A stretch of 64,000 nt of DNA. Source: Dermatophagoides farinae (lineage: Eukaryota > Arthropoda > Arachnida > Sarcoptiformes > Pyroglyphidae). Shown piece after piece: positions 25,252 to 35,211 of the stretch; within the stretch, counting starts at the first letter, position 1; every line of letters starts with the position of its first letter. Location of the stretch: assembly GCF_024713945.1 (NCBI RefSeq), contig NC_134678.1, positions 4,092,001 through 4,156,000 on the forward strand, in the 5' to 3' direction. The notes under the pieces are model-generated. The model worked only from the letters and a program-made list of their open reading frames with translations, was not told the DNA's origin and did no database searches. Position numbers and translations under genes: made by a program.

Positions 25252-26616
25252 CTACGTATCTATTGTATTCGTTAGTATTCGATGTTCGTTCTCATTTTGA
25301 TAGCTACTACGATCACATTCAATTTGGTTGATTAGAATGTTCCAACGACGACGGCCTGACCATGACCCGGTATGTACAGTTAAATAGAATGGCCCGATAT
25401 GTTGCTGTACATTGACAATCACTATAAAATATTTTTTTAATCAAATCAATAATTTTCATGGATTAATGAATTCCTTTCAATACTAACCATATTGCCCTAC
25501 TTTTGATGATGGACATAAAGGCTCGATGATATCAGCATGATCATGACGCATTGCTCTCATAGTTATCCAATCCAATATAGTACCATCAGCAGGAGATCCA
25601 GAGGCATTCTCGTTTTGTTTATCAGCATAACGACAGCCATGATCAATATCTGAATAGCGGATCATATTGGTATCATCATGATGATGACCTTCAATCTCAT
25701 ATTCGATAATATCCAACCTTATTATTTGTTAATTGAATCAAGACAATAAATAACACCAATGACCGAATAATTGAGTAATTAGCAGCTAACCTGATTTGAC
25801 ATATCGGGTGTATGCCTGGCATTCGATGTATTGTGAGTGAACATCGATCGTTTTTCGATTGCTCGTTAATCGTTGTCAAATCATCATTAACATCTTGATG
25901 TTCATAATGATTATGATTTGTTTCGATTTCTTTGGATCCATTTATTAATGATGGATATTCGGGACTGGTGAAATAGGTTGAATTTCGAACGGAAATACTG
26001 TTACAGGTTTGTGGGACTGTGGTTGTTTCCGGGAAAAATGAGTTGAATCCAGTTCATTATGGTATCTTACTATAATTACTTACAGACACAGCATGAATTA
26101 CCGATTCCACATTTGCCAATGGCTACGCCACCTTTTTGTTTGCAAAGTAATGTTGAATAGCAAATTCCACGGTGTTTCACTTGAGTATAGTCGACCAATA
26201 GGAAGCGATTAACCCCATTCACTATCCTTGACTGCGGTTTGATGATACATGATGGTCCAGCATGTAATAATGTACCGACTGATAAATGAGAATTCAACAT
26301 TACATTTACTATAAACGATTTCAGAAGAAGACAATAATATAAAGGATTTTTTTAGTCGATCCCCAGATATTATCGACCTCAAATTGAAAAAAAAATTGAT
26401 TAACAATATAATAAATTACTCACTGGAATGTACCGTTGTCGGTTGATTGAAGATGATCGTTAATAATAATACTAATAAAATAATTGTTGGTTGTCTTAAT
26501 TTGCTATCTTTAAGAGTCGATAATGGAGATGGATATTCTGATGATATCAAGGCTGAAGATTTCAAAGAATAAGTTAACGATAATGATTGAAACATTGTCG
26601 TTATAACTGAAAACAT
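25252..26616 (-). CDS. Secreted CUB-domain protein
   Basis: Five exons on the minus strand: 26616-26424, 26308-26084, 26016-25791, 25717-25488 and 25421-25252. All are GT-AG with consistent phase and give 347 residues. The N-terminus holds a hydrophobic segment (TIILLVLLLTIIF) preceded by about 40 residues, so it is a late signal peptide, a signal anchor, or the true start is the second Met. A cysteine-rich knot follows (GICYS, CKQKGG, GKCGIGNSCCVF), then a CUB-like domain beginning NSTYFTSPEYPS and ending RRWNILINQIEC. This knot-plus-CUB arrangement occurs in a widespread family of uncharacterised arthropod extracellular proteins. Likely roles are extracellular binding or matrix; none is established here. 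Confidence 0.75.
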
Positions 26617-27132
26617 TAGAAAATCTTCGGATTTCTAAATAAAAAGATTTGCGATTTTTCATTCACGATAGGCAAGCTCACAAATGATGGTAATAGAATT
26701 AGTTTTACCAGAACTTGAGTCTATTATGGCTTTTATACTGCTCATGATGAATGCCGAAGCTTAATCATTCCTCATAATTTTTTCTTTTTAAATTGTTTTT
26801 ATTTGTATATGAATTCTAGCCAACACTCAACAAGGTGTCATCGTGCTTGTTGGAATTTGTTGCTTGAGGCGCGTGATTGCATTGGTGATATAGTTTTGTC
26901 TTAATCCCTTATGATAACTTTCATTTTCTGTAAATAGGGCAAGCCGAAAAGATTTTTCGTTTTCGTAGGCAATATTTCACAATCCTAATCATTTTCCTTG
27001 TTGCTCTTTTACAAAAAAAATTAGGTCATTGTTCATGTTTGTTCTTCCTCCTGAAATTGATGTCATTCTGATGATCTTTTTGTCATTTTTGTTGTCAACT
27101 TTTTGAATTGCTGATTTTTCTTTCAAAACTGG
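26617..27132. promoter_or_regulatory. Divergent intergenic region, CUB gene / GNAT gene
   Basis: 516 bp between divergent start codons. AT-rich, no clear core promoter element; promoter function is inferred from position. Confidence 0.35.
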
Positions 27133-28137
27133 ATGATGGACGATTTTGTGGTAAAAATAAACAACGAAGGCAAATGTATTCTTATTACGATTTGCCAAAT
27201 GCTATCTCAGCATATTGATGGAGCCGTTGAATGCTTCAATGATAATTTTGATGTTTTTGATTGTCCCTCAACCGTATTGGCTTTCTTTCATCAAGATCCG
27301 CAGGCGTTTTTCATTGCCATTGAAAATGAATCCCAAAAAGTGATTGGAGTATGCGGTGCGCCTCGTTGTTCACAACAAACCAATTTTTTAGGCCTTTATG
27401 GCATACGACCAGAATATCGATCACACGGTATAGGATCCATATTATTTGAACAATGTCTGAACCATATTCAAGATCATAATGTTGGTCTTTATGCCGTACC
27501 GAATATGATTCAAAAATATATAACAAAAAGAGGATTTCGTATCCGAGAACATGTTTCGATGGTCAATTTTTCGGGAGTACCTAAGAGAATTTCTCAATCC
27601 AATCGCACAAATATCCAGATCATCCAATTATGCACTGAAAATATCGAAAAATTTCAAGAAAAAATCATCAAGTATGATGAAAAGATTCAAGATACCTCTC
27701 GAGAAAAATTGATTAAATTCATATTACAAGATCAATCTTATAGAACCTGTATGGCATTAGATTCAAATGACTTTTCAATTCAAGGTTAGTCAATGATAAA
27801 TCTCTATTCAAAAGTTCATACTTGGTTATTTGCTTCAGGTTTCGGTTGTCTTCGACAACATTCAATCACCAAACGATTTTATTTGGGTCCATTATACTCG
27901 GATGATGCTGATTCTGCCCAATTGTTAATAGAATCATTAATCGAAACTAATTTCAGTTCAATCCAAGCTAATGGGATGATCTGGAATGCCATCGACGCGA
28001 ATCAGATTTCATTAGATCTTGCAAAAAAATTTGACCTCCAAGAGATCGAACGATGTGAACGAATTTTCACAAAACATCCGATTAGAGCCAACTATCAATT
28101 CATTTATTCAGTTTTCTCTCCAGATTTTTCTCTTTAA
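27133..28137 (+). CDS. GNAT-family N-acetyltransferase (paralog A)
   Basis: Two exons, 27133-27784 and 27839-28137, with a 54-nt intron in phase 1 (CAAG|gttagt, ttcag|GTTTCGG). The product is about 316 residues. The N-terminal half is a GNAT fold with the acetyl-CoA-binding loop in RPEYRSHGIGSILF (Q/R-x-x-G-x-G/A). The C-terminal half, beginning GFGCLRQHSITKRFYLGPLYSDD, matches the second domain of YitH/HolE-type GNAT proteins common in nematodes and arthropods. The substrate is unknown. A related two-domain GNAT gene lies at 30260-31280, so this is a local family. ATGs at 27133 and 27136 are both possible starts. Confidence 0.78.
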
Positions 28138-28248
28138 GGAAGTGTTACTATGATCGATTAAATTATGTTATTGGTTTTCGAATTTTAACCACAAACTAAT
28201 CATTTTTATATCGGTGTGATGTTCATATTTATTTTATTACAATTCAAA

Positions 28249-29183
28249 ATGCCAGCACCGCCAGTGAGTGCGTTGTCCCAATTGAAAACATTAGATTCAA
28301 ATTTGGTAATACTGATTAGAAATCGTATTCTTGCCGAAGCTAACCAAAATCCAAATCTTTATGAGCCTGAAGATTTGGAACAAATCAAAAAAAATGATTG
28401 GCAAATTCAACGTTTTCTGTTGGAATGTAAGTTGGACACGGACCAATCCTACGAACTGCTTCGAAACTCCATGAAATGGCGTCGAGAGGAAGGTATTTAT
28501 CAAAGTTCGCTGGTAGATTTCCCAGCAGAGTATTACCAGAGTGGTTATATTTTTCGCCATGGTCGTGATAAAAATGATGCTATCGTTCTTTATTTTCGTG
28601 CCAACATTCATCGCAAAACAAATGAATGGAATTCCAGATTGAAAAAATTTTTCATCTATCAAGTTGAGCAAATTGATCGTGATTGTGATGGTAAAGGTAT
28701 GTATCGAGTTCGAGGCTTCATTAATTGGAAAATGAATTTTTTTTTCTAGGCGTTACATTAGTAATAGATTGCTCAAATATTGGGGTATCGAATGTTGATA
28801 TGGACATGTTGAAATTTATTGTAACATCATTTTCAAAATATTATCCTAAATTATTTGATGCAATCATTATTCATCAGTTGCCGTTTTTGTTGCAATACAT
28901 ATTTAAATTAATACAAACATGGCTACCCGAAGATGATAGGAAATTTTTTCATATGACCAACAAGAAAACGTTGACCGATTTCATAGATCAAAGTCAGTTG
29001 CCATCATTTTTGCTGAATATCGATGTACCCAATGAACAATGGCGTTTATTGCCAGCCACAACTAATTCTATGGGTCCGATTTTACCTGCTGAACAATTCG
29101 TGCAACATTATGGATCGAAATTTGATTTGAACAATCCAAACGATAGTGAAAAATTGGGTTATCTAAAAAATTATATACAATAA
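28249..29183 (+). CDS. CRAL-TRIO lipid-binding protein, MOSPD2-type, without MSP domain
   Basis: Two exons, 28249-28696 and 28750-29183, joined in phase 1 (AAAG|gtatgt, ctag|GCGTT), about 293 residues. The start MPAPPVSALS is chosen because the upstream in-frame extension is hydrophobic and 5'-leader-like. It has a CRAL-TRIO-N helical region (RFLLECKLD...) and then a SEC14-like domain (VTLVIDCSNIGVSNVDMDMLKFI, YYPKLFDAIIIHQLPFLL). These blocks resemble the N-terminal domain of human MOSPD2 and insect relatives. The major sperm protein domain and C-terminal membrane anchor of MOSPD2 are absent, so it would be soluble. Probable role: binding or moving a hydrophobic ligand. It sits between two GNAT genes. 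Confidence 0.75.
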
Positions 29184-30259
29184 TAATGATGATTATGATT
29201 AATTGATTAAAAATCCATATTAATTTTGTTGGATCCAATATCGCTTATTTTAATAATAAAGCTAAAACATCGGAAATATTCACCGGTCACAGGATTTTTC
29301 CAATAGGAATAATTAACCCAATTCCTTTTCAATTTTTAAGCTCAAATATATTCAGAAAATAGGTGTATATAACCCAGTCCTTCCCAACTTTTACTACTAA
29401 CACTGGCCAAAAAAGTTTGGAAAACGCTGATATAGCCCATAGAACGGCAAATGAATTAGAGATGGCAATGTCAGTGTCAGACAATTGTTAAAAAAAGCTT
29501 CCAGTTCATATAAATGTATCTCCGTTTTTTGTATTCCTAAAATATTGTCAGAACTACTGTGTCCTTCAAACTTTAAAAGCTCATAAGCCAAAAAAAAAAA
29601 TACAAAATAATACAAGCAAAATACCAAAATTCAGATTAGACCCTAGGGATGATTCCTCATTGCAATATATAAAATTGGTTGGATACTCACATCAGAATTG
29701 ATTAACCTAAATTTTGTTTACTTGTTTACAATGTAAATTATTCAAACCTTTGAATCATTTAATTTTTGAAAAAAACGCTGATTGATTTTTGGAATTGAAA
29801 TGAATTTCATCATGATTATCGGTGTATAATGTCTGAAATAAATTGTGTATTTGTATTTATAAACCTTGGTAGTTGTTATTCCTGGTCGATCCCCATGCAC
29901 ATATCATAGAGATCCATATATCAATTTTTTGAATCATTATGACGAAATTGTCTTCACTTCTACTTGATTACGTGTACCGGACGTGAAACAGTCTCAGTAG
30001 GCTAATTCAAAACTCGTGAATGTATGATAAGCTAAAAACCAGATCAAGGCCAAACAGCCTGACCAACCGATGAATTTTATGTAGCAGTCAGTAGTTGCCG
30101 GACTTCAAAATAAAAGCCGATGACAAAAACAAATTTGGTCAGCAGTGTAGATTGTTTTGACAAACTAATTCTAAACTGAATTCCTAGAACATATACCATG
30201 ACTTTATTTCGATTTGACAAATATTTTATTTGAGATTTGAAAATTAAATAAAGACAACG
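29184..30259. other. Intergenic region with a short MITE
   Basis: About 1.1 kb between CRAL-TRIO and GNAT genes. It contains the hAT-type MITE at 29375-29429. The rest is unremarkable AT-rich DNA. Confidence 0.5.
29375..29429. mobile_element. Tiny hAT-type MITE with 8-bp target duplication
   Basis: The 55-bp segment starts CAGTCCTTCCCAACTTTT and ends AAAAAGTTTGGAAAACGCTG. The end reverse-complements to CAGCGTTTTCCAAACTTTTT, so both tips carry the hAT-style CAG...TTCCCAA/TTTCCAAA...TTTT inverted repeats. Flanks are ATATAACC (29367-29374) and ATATAGCC (29430-29437), matching at 7 of 8 positions, as expected of an aged 8-bp hAT duplication. It codes for nothing and must have been moved by a transposase from elsewhere. 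Confidence 0.55.
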
Positions 30260-31280
30260 ATGCCATCTGAAATACCGAATTTCATCATTCGTGCAATGAA
30301 TTTGTACGATAATGATGACGTTCTAGCATTGTGTCATGATGCCAACATATATTTGGGTGATCAAGTTAATGTGACTATAATGAAAATTGACCACAATTGT
30401 CTTCATGTCGCTGAAGACATTGATAGCGGTGAGTTTTATCTAATAAAATTGATTGAAATTCCCTTAAGCATTATTTGATAAGAACAGGCAAAGTCATCGG
30501 TGTTTGCAGTGGATTTAACATAAACTCTAAATGTGCTACATTTGGTGAATATTCTATTGCACCTCGATATCGACGGTTCGGCATTGGAAATTTATTATGG
30601 AGCCGTAGTATCGCGCATTGTTCCAATCGTAACTGTGCAATTCTGGCGTCACCGAAAAATGTTTTCAAATATCGAGAAAAGTCTGGTTTTGGTGTGATAC
30701 CGTCTCGCAAATTAGTGCAATATTGTGGCTACCCTCAATTGTTTATGCTAAACAAATATCATGAAGATTGTGATTTCGAATGGATCAATGGTGAGATAAG
30801 GTAAATTTACTATTCTAGCCTATGTACTATAATAATTATCTCCTAGTTTACAATCTACCCGATGTGATTGCCTACGATGAACAAGTTTGTGGATTCAATC
30901 GTGCACAGTTTATTCAATATTCAAATGGAGAATCCAGTTCGGTTGGAATGATGGCTAGAGATATACACAGCGGTAAAGTCATGGGATATGGTATATTTCG
31001 TCGATCGAATCTATTCTCAACAATCATTCCACAGCCATTGTATGCAACTTCGATCGAAATAGCAGAAGCATTAATGTATAATGCTTTGCAAAAATTTGCC
31101 GGATTCGATAAAGTTGTTATGGAATGTTGGGATATCAATGTCGAAGCGACTACATTGGCTACACATAAACTTGGATTAGATCTGGTGAAAACTTTGAACA
31201 TAATGTTCACCGAAAATGATATTGGAGCCAATTTCGGCAATATTATATGTAATAGTCCTTCTCCATTTTATCCATTCTAG
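30260..31280 (+). CDS. GNAT-family N-acetyltransferase (paralog B)
   Basis: Three exons, 30260-30428, 30488-30790 and 30847-31280, all phase-1 joins, 301 residues. The second exon uses the donor inside AATG|gtgaga rather than the later AAG|gtaaat, because only the first keeps the frame into VYNLPDVIAYDEQVCG. The acetyl-CoA loop is APRYRRFGIGNLLW. The second domain carries YDEQVCGFNRAQFI, a block shared with YitH/HolE-type GNATs. It resembles the gene at 27133-28137 in architecture but differs in intron positions and much of the sequence, so any duplication is old. Substrate unknown. Confidence 0.78.
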
Positions 31281-31557
31281 GGTTTTTAGATTTTTCATGA
31301 ATTATCTTTCGTTTAACGCTCAGCATTCAAAGTTATGGATTGGTTTTTATTAGCTATATGTAATTGTTAAGCATTTAAACGTTTCTTTGATGGGTTTACT
31401 TGCCAACCTCCGGCAATATATGGAATATATATGCCTAGTATAGTATTTCGATAATCCTGAATTTGATTTCATGTTTTTGTTTATTTTATTCCTAGTAAAA
31501 ATGTCAATTATTTTGATCTTGGTGATCTATTAAAATATCAATTTTTTATTCAATTTT

Positions 31558-32801
31558 TCAATTTAATTCTTCGCCATGAAAAGTATACAAATATCTTTCG
31601 AAGGAATTTTCTATATTCATCTGAACAACAGCCATATTGCCAACCTGTACCAACAAAAGTAATGATTCAAGAATCACAGCTATCATCGTAATAAGCAATT
31701 GATGTGTGATATTGAGAAATGTGAACAATCGAAAATGAAATTGTTCAATCATTGATTCAATCCGTAACAAACAAAGCCAATTGAATGCACTCCAATTTAT
31801 GGTTCGATGACGAAGACGCCATACTAATTGACGTAATTCTTGACTAGGCATTTGACCAAAATATATTATGGTTAACAATCTGATGGTCGATTGTGGCAAA
31901 AGGTAACTAATGATGCTATTGATTCTAAAATTATACAAGCTCATATTGATCATCATACTGGCAAGTATAATTGCTGTAAATGCATTGGCAATTAATGTCA
32001 CAAATATAGGTTTCTCGATTAGAATTCGTGTCTGATTATAATGTCTTTGTAGTTCCAATAGTTGTTGGTGAATTCGATACAAGTGTTTTGTGGCTATAGA
32101 AATAGAAACAGAATGAGTAATTGAGTTTTATTTGTTTATCTTTAAAATGGAACCTACTCATGAAAGAGTAACGTTTTTTGATTTCATATATCTGACGGCG
32201 ATAAATGATCATCATGTAAGCAAAGATACAGCATTGATAATGGCCAGAAAAAAAGAACAAATTCACAATAATATATTGAATAATCATTGATGTAATTGAT
32301 AGCCTATTATCTTCGTCATGGCTGATTACGAAAGCGAAAATAGTGGTCATAAAAAGAGTTATCCAATAGCATATAATAATTATTATACCATGATGAGCAT
32401 TGCGATCAACATTCAAGATGGCTACGTTGGCCAAATGCTTGATCAATCTACTACCCGCTAACCAATTGAAATATATTGAATTGAAGACATTGTCACTGAA
32501 CAATAGAACCAAGGCTGAACTGAAAAGAAAAGCTGGCAAATATTGTATGGTCGTGCAATTATTATTAGTGATATTATCGCCAAATAAATTCTCGGTTGAA
32601 GCTCGTTCATTCATAATTTTTCTAGCGATAATCATAATTATTATTGATTCATAAATTAAATTAAGAATCAACCATTTCAGCTTGAATAAAAAATTTCTTG
32701 TAAATTCCCAATGAATATTTTTTTCTATATTTGTTGGGTCGATTAGGCCATTGAAAATACCCAAAAATCTTTGGTAATAATAAATATCGATATTTATCTG
32801 A
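31558..32801 (-). CDS. Gustatory-receptor-like seven-pass chemoreceptor (5' end uncertain)
   Basis: At least two exons: up to about 32801-32158, and 32093-31558, joined in phase 1 (ATGA|gtaggt, tatag|CCACA) across 64 nt. Seven hydrophobic helices can be placed, four in the first exon and three in the second. A long basic intracellular-looking helix (IHQQLLELQRHYNQT) separates helices 4 and 5, and a loop precedes helix 7. This is the layout of arthropod gustatory receptors; the family's TYxxxxxQF motif is only weakly echoed (ESLLLLVQVG). No ATG opens the first exon. A plausible leading exon with a Met lies at 32889-32828 before a good donor (TCG|gtaagt), but it is one base out of phase after a run of seven T. 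It may have a different first exon, or a homopolymer error. Confidence 0.62.
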
Positions 32802-33327
32802 TGAAAAAAAATTATAAAATTACTTACCGAAAAAAATTAACAATCATAGCTAAAGATTTCGAATGAGTGATTTGACATTGATAAACCATGATGATTTTAA
32901 TCCTTTTTTTCATTATCAGTTATTATATGGAACAGTAGATCTTTACTGTGGTTCAATCTTTCGCTTATTCAAAAATCAATATCAAAGGATAACACTGTAC
33001 ATTTATTATTTGTCATTTGTCAATGTGAATTAACCTTCACTTGGAAAATTTTCGAATGGAAAATAGATCAGCCATCCTCGAAATATGGATATGATTACAA
33101 ATTGTAATAATATACCTGTATATTGATCACTCTGGTAATAAAAATCATGTGCTGAAATACATATCATTTATTATTCAATATAATTAGAATTTTTATTCAT
33201 TTAATTAGCTCATATGATACAGTGTTAGTGGAATAATTAATAAAAGAAATGTGAATAAAAAAATTAATTTTTTCATTGTGGATTTCGATCAATTCTTTTT
33301 TTTGGATCAATTCTCATTACATTCCTT

Positions 33328-33738
33328 TCAACTACTGAAATAGAATGGGAGACTAGAAACATTTTCTTCAGATGTGAAATAATTCATTGGCTGCACGATG
33401 AAAAAATCCAACAATGAACAGAAGAAAAATATAAAATCGAAAAATTGTGATTCAGTTTGATTCTTAATTGCCGCTGATGTGGGTGATAAAAGACCATCAT
33501 TATTAGAATTCGGAATTGTTTCTAATGATCCGATTGAATGTCGATTCTGGTTGGTTGTCATCGGTGATGGCGATAATGTAGATATCAATGAATCCGATTC
33601 AACATTACTTATTGATGATAATTGATGTTCATTTGTTTCAATGATGATTTCGTCAGTGGTAGTTGCCATTATCGTTGTTTCGGGTGTAAGAAATCCGTAA
33701 ATATCTGGTATTTTGTCAAGATCTTCCATGTTGAGCAT
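33328..33738 (-). CDS. Doubtful Ser/Thr-rich ORF
   Basis: A 136-codon ORF starting MLNMEDLDKIPDIYGF. The middle is rich in Ser, Thr and Asn; the C-terminal third holds a hydrophobic stretch (FFDFIFFFCSLLDFFIVQP) that could be a tail anchor or a GPI-type signal. Nothing recognised. It may be an exon of a larger gene or chance. Its ATG follows an in-frame stop within about 40 nt. Confidence 0.28.
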   Translation of the reverse strand: MLNMEDLDKIPDIYGFLTPETTIMATTTDEIIIETNEHQLSSISNVESDSLISTLSPSPMTTNQNRHSIGSLETIPNSNNDGLLSPTSAAIKNQTESQFFDFIFFFCSLLDFFIVQPMNYFTSEENVSSLPFYFSS

Positions 33739-35211
33739 TTTTATGCTTATGAATGCCTTAAAATGAAATCTAATTCGTTTTCACTCAATGATATTCAATG
33801 TGGACAAAAAAGCATTGGTAGAAATAGTTAATAAAATAAAAATCGAGGAAATGATAATCGACGAATTGTGCGAATGAATGTGAATAGGACTTCGAAAAAT
33901 ATGCAGACACAGGAAACATGCTAAAAAGCGAAAGTTTCTCTCTTCTCTTTTTTCTTCCTTTCACTATTAATACTATGAGTTTTAAATGTAATTACCGAAA
34001 ATATCTTTCAAAAGAGAGACTTGTTCCGATTTCCCTGTTTTCATGTTGTTTATTAAAAAGCACAATAGGACTGGTTTCTATATTTAAATGGATGATAATG
34101 ATGATGATGATCGACCAATGTTTTCATTATAATGTCCAAGATTTAATAGCAATAGCCATAGATTGATAATTTATGGATTCATTCATTTTTCCATTTGAAT
34201 ATATGGGATGATGATGACAAAGCATCTATTTACGGGTCGGTCGATCGGTTTATTGTTGGTTCAATTTATCTTGCTGATGAAGAGATGATTGAGAGCTGTA
34301 TATAATAATGATTAGCTTTGCTATTGTTGCTTGTTCCGCATAATTTAACATGTTCATATGTTGGAAATTTAGGAAATAGAAAATTGAAAACGACGAGCCC
34401 AGGTAATAAACAACAAAATATGAACTAGTTTTGCAACAATAATTCAGGTCAACAGGTTATATAACCATAAACACACACATGCACACACACAAGCGCGCAC
34501 ACATGGCAACATAACACAATGAACCGGGCACCGAACGGATGAAATTCAAAATCTCATACAAATGAAGCTTCGTTTTTGACAATGTTAAGATAAAGAAAAG
34601 AATGAAAAGAAAAGCAATTTTATTGGGAAAATCATTTTTTCTCTTTTCATTTGAAAGATTCAAGAGTTTTACTCTTTAAGTTCTACTTGGGGGTTGATCC
34701 TCAAAATTTTCTCTTTATCGTCGTCGAATACTAGTTTGACAACAAGGATTACGGTTATGATCAATGTCTTCTTTTCATTTTAACAAATTTTTATTTTCTT
34801 GTGAAAATTTTTGCCCACCATCACACAAATTATCATTTTCCAATATATTCTGTGTAGTTGTTGGAAACATCAATAGACGTCGAATAACAATAAAGATGAT
34901 TAGTGTTGATGAATGGTTGGGATTTTTGATGCAATCCCAATAAAATGTCTTATTTTTCCATTAACTATTTTGTTAGCCAACAATAGTTTCAGATTGATAT
35001 AATGAAAAAACATTCTAATAATATTACAAAATTTCAAATTATAATGAAATAATATTAATAATAATTGGGTAATACCAACAATGGATATTGGGTTCGGATT
35101 TATTTAAACCAAATTCAATAGATATTATTTTTGTTGACATTTTATTTGTTTCACTTTGTAAATATTAATAATTCCCATATAATCAAATAGATTATAGATG
35201 ATAAACAAGAT
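33739..35211. other. Intergenic region with CA-rich tract
   Basis: About 1.5 kb, no recognisable gene. An imperfect CA-rich tract lies at about 34471-34502. The 3' end should hold the iPLA2 promoter. Confidence 0.5.

Noticed and set aside
29397-29627. 76-codon minus-strand ORF over the MITE
   Set aside because: Overlaps non-coding MITE sequence and has no transposase-like motif.
30791-30804. Downstream donor (AAG|gtaaat) for exon 2 of the GNAT paralog B
   Set aside because: It leads to a stop soon after the acceptor at 30846; the donor at 30791 keeps the conserved frame.
34457-34663. 68-codon minus-strand ORF over the CA-rich tract
   Set aside because: Its Cys/Val-rich end comes from the simple repeat; no support.
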